From Candidatus Aminicenantota bacterium (GTDB taxonomy: Bacteria; Acidobacteriota; Aminicenantia; Aminicenantales; UBA8522), in the NCBI GenBank assembly GCA_003524335.1, contig DQHV01000312.1, positions 31,064 through 38,985 on the forward strand: a stretch of DNA of 7,922 nt, in the 5' to 3' direction. Positions 6,564 through 7,922 of the stretch are shown in pieces. Under the pieces are notes generated by a model. That model was not told where the DNA came from. It did not search any database and saw nothing but the letters and a program-made list of their open reading frames with translations. Numbering within the stretch: position 1 is the stretch's first letter; each line of letters starts with the position of its first letter. Position numbers and translations under genes: made by a program.

Positions 6564-7922
6564 TCAGACTTCCAGCTGTCGTCTCATCTCCATGTCGTAC
6601 AGTACGCGTTCCTTGCCCTTGCTGATGCCCAGCTTTTCCCGTTTCTGGTTGATATGATCGATGATCATGCCGGCCATCTTGGTTTCGTCGGGCTGAGCCG
6701 CCCAACGGCCGCCGAAAAGCTCCTCGTACTCATCAAAGATATGGCGGCAAAAGAGCTCGCTTCCAGTGATCGGGAGCCCGATGCCGAAGACGGTGAAGAC
6801 GCCGGAGGCAACGAAGTACTGCCCGATGGCGATGGCCTTCTCGCTCATCCACTCCGGAGCCGCGCCGGCCACTGGGAGGTCGCTGATGTCCTGACCCAGA
6901 CCCCCAACTCTGACCATCTCGGTCAAAGCGATCAGGATGCGGCTGTTGTCGACGCACGACCCGGAGTGGAGAACCGGGGGCATGCCGACAGCCCGACAGA
7001 CCTCGGCCAGCCCTTTGCCGGCGTACTTGACGGCCGATTCCGGAGTCAGGAGGCCGGCCTTGGCGCAGGCGATGGCGGAACAGCCGGTCTGGACGACGAG
7101 GATGTCGTTGGCGATGAGCTCTTCGACCAGGCCGACGTGCCCCTTGTCGTGGGTCGTCTTGGGGTTTGAGCAGCCGACTACTCCGGCGACTCCTTTGATC
7201 CGGCCGTTGATGATGTTGTCATTGAGGGGCACGTAGGAACCGCGGAAAGAGCCGCCCAGCATGTAGGTGATGGCCTCGTGACTGAAGCCGGCGACCAGGT
7301 CCATCTTTTCCCGGGGGATGTCGACCGGACCGCGGTTGGAGTAATTGGCGATGGCCTCCCGGATGATCGTCCTGGCCCCTTGATAGGCGTTCTCCGCCTG
7401 GATGTCCACGGACCGGGCCCCCTCGATCTTGGCCTTGGAAGAAGTCGTGATGAGCAGGGTGTGAAAGTTCTTGCAGAGCTGGGGCAGCGAGGGCATGATG
7501 CATTGGACATCGACGATCATGGCGTCGACCGCGCCCGTGGCCACGGCCAGCTCCTGCTGCAGGACGTTCCCGGCGATCGGCAGCCCGTGCCGGATAAGGA
7601 CCTCGTTGGCCGTGCAGCAGATCCCGGCTAGGGTAATCCCCGTCGCTCCTGCCGACCGGGCGAGTTCCAGCAGCTCCTTGTCTCTCGCCGCCAGGGCGAG
7701 CATTTCGGAGAGGATGGGCTCGTGTCCGTGCACCACGACATTGACGTCGGTTTTCGAGAGGACGCCGAGGTTGACCTGCCCGCGGATCGGGGACGGCGTC
7801 CCGAACATGATGTCCTGGAGTTCGGTCGCGACCATCGAGCCTCCCCAGCCGTCCCCCAGCGCAGCCCGCATCGCCTGGCGCAGGATATGGTCGGGGTCCT
7901 GGTCGTCGCCCATGTGGGTGCG
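6564..7922 (-). CDS. acsA: Carbon monoxide dehydrogenase catalytic subunit (AcsA/CooS), 5'-truncated by window edge
   Basis: This is the Ni-Fe CO dehydrogenase that reduces CO2 to CO (or oxidises CO) and feeds CO to AcsB. The frame is open to the right edge. The ATG at 7913 is internal: the preceding codons (R-T-H) continue into the family's conserved RTH-M-G segment, and the visible 452 codons are only about 70% of the family's 630-675 aa. C-cluster ligands, counted from that ATG, are H62 or H64 (VHGHEP), C100 (GICC), C138 (DVQC), C248 (VVGC), C278 (QTGC) and C320 (HSGSC). K359 in EWMSEKA is the likely catalytic lysine. The B- and D-cluster cysteines lie in the missing N-terminus. The stop is 30 nt before acsB, so this is the CODH partner of ACS (acsA) rather than a stand-alone cooS. 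The C278 to C320 interval is shorter than in well-studied CODHs. Confidence 0.96.
   Translation of the reverse strand, partial: RTHMGDDQDPDHILRQAMRAALGDGWGGSMVATELQDIMFGTPSPIRGQVNLGVLSKTDVNVVVHGHEPILSEMLALAARDKELLELARSAGATGITLAGICCTANEVLIRHGLPIAGNVLQQELAVATGAVDAMIVDVQCIMPSLPQLCKNFHTLLITTSSKAKIEGARSVDIQAENAYQGARTIIREAIANYSNRGPVDIPREKMDLVAGFSHEAITYMLGGSFRGSYVPLNDNIINGRIKGVAGVVGCSNPKTTHDKGHVGLVEELIANDILVVQTGCSAIACAKAGLLTPESAVKYAGKGLAEVCRAVGMPPVLHSGSCVDNSRILIALTEMVRVGGLGQDISDLPVAGAAPEWMSEKAIAIGQYFVASGVFTVFGIGLPITGSELFCRHIFDEYEELFGGRWAAQPDETKMAGMIIDHINQKREKLGISKGKERVLYDMEMRRQLEV

Noticed and set aside
7911..7913. ATG at 7913 as the start of acsA
   Set aside because: The frame stays open upstream with codons for R-T-H that belong to a conserved internal CODH segment, and about 200 N-terminal residues with the B- and D-cluster ligands would be missing.

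Overview
The window is a GC-rich bacterial segment densely packed with six genes, all on the minus strand. It encodes most of the carbonyl branch of the Wood-Ljungdahl (reductive acetyl-CoA) pathway. Read in transcription order, from the right edge to the left, the genes are: acsA/cooS (CO dehydrogenase catalytic subunit, 5' end outside the window), acsB (acetyl-CoA synthase, complete), cooC (nickel-insertion ATPase, complete), acsD (corrinoid iron-sulfur protein small subunit, complete), acsC (corrinoid iron-sulfur protein large subunit, complete) and acsV (reductive activator of the corrinoid protein, RACo; 3' end outside the window).

Junctions are 30, 15 and 12 nt gaps, then a 20 nt overlap, then a 14 nt gap. 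The genes therefore almost certainly form one polycistronic transcription unit whose promoter lies beyond the right edge. No intergenic stretch exceeds 30 nt. I see no RNA gene, mobile element, repeat array, CRISPR array or internal terminator.

The products work together as follows. AcsA reduces CO2 to CO at its Ni-Fe-S C-cluster. CO passes through the AcsA/AcsB complex to the Ni-Ni-[4Fe-4S] A-cluster of AcsB. AcsC/AcsD carries a methyl group on cobalamin to the same cluster, where methyl, CO and CoA are joined into acetyl-CoA. CooC powers nickel loading of CODH and/or ACS. AcsV uses an N-terminal [2Fe-2S] domain and a C-terminal ASKHA ATPase domain to re-reduce inactive Co(II) corrinoid to Co(I). 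The methyltransferase acsE and the methyl-branch genes (fhs, folD, metF) are not in the window.

The ACS is the long bacterial type (734 aa, with the N-terminal CODH-binding region), and CODH is of the CooS/AcsA type, so the host is a bacterium with an anaerobic C1 metabolism. The direction of the pathway (acetogenic, autotrophic, or acetate-oxidising) cannot be read from these genes. The high GC content and heavy use of G/C-ending codons argue against a typical low-GC clostridial acetogen. An uncultivated lineage (for example Desulfobacterota, Aminicenantes/Acidobacteriota-like or Chloroflexota) is possible, but this is a weak inference. All genes show intact catalytic motifs; nothing looks broken, and nothing in the window clearly represents an undescribed system.
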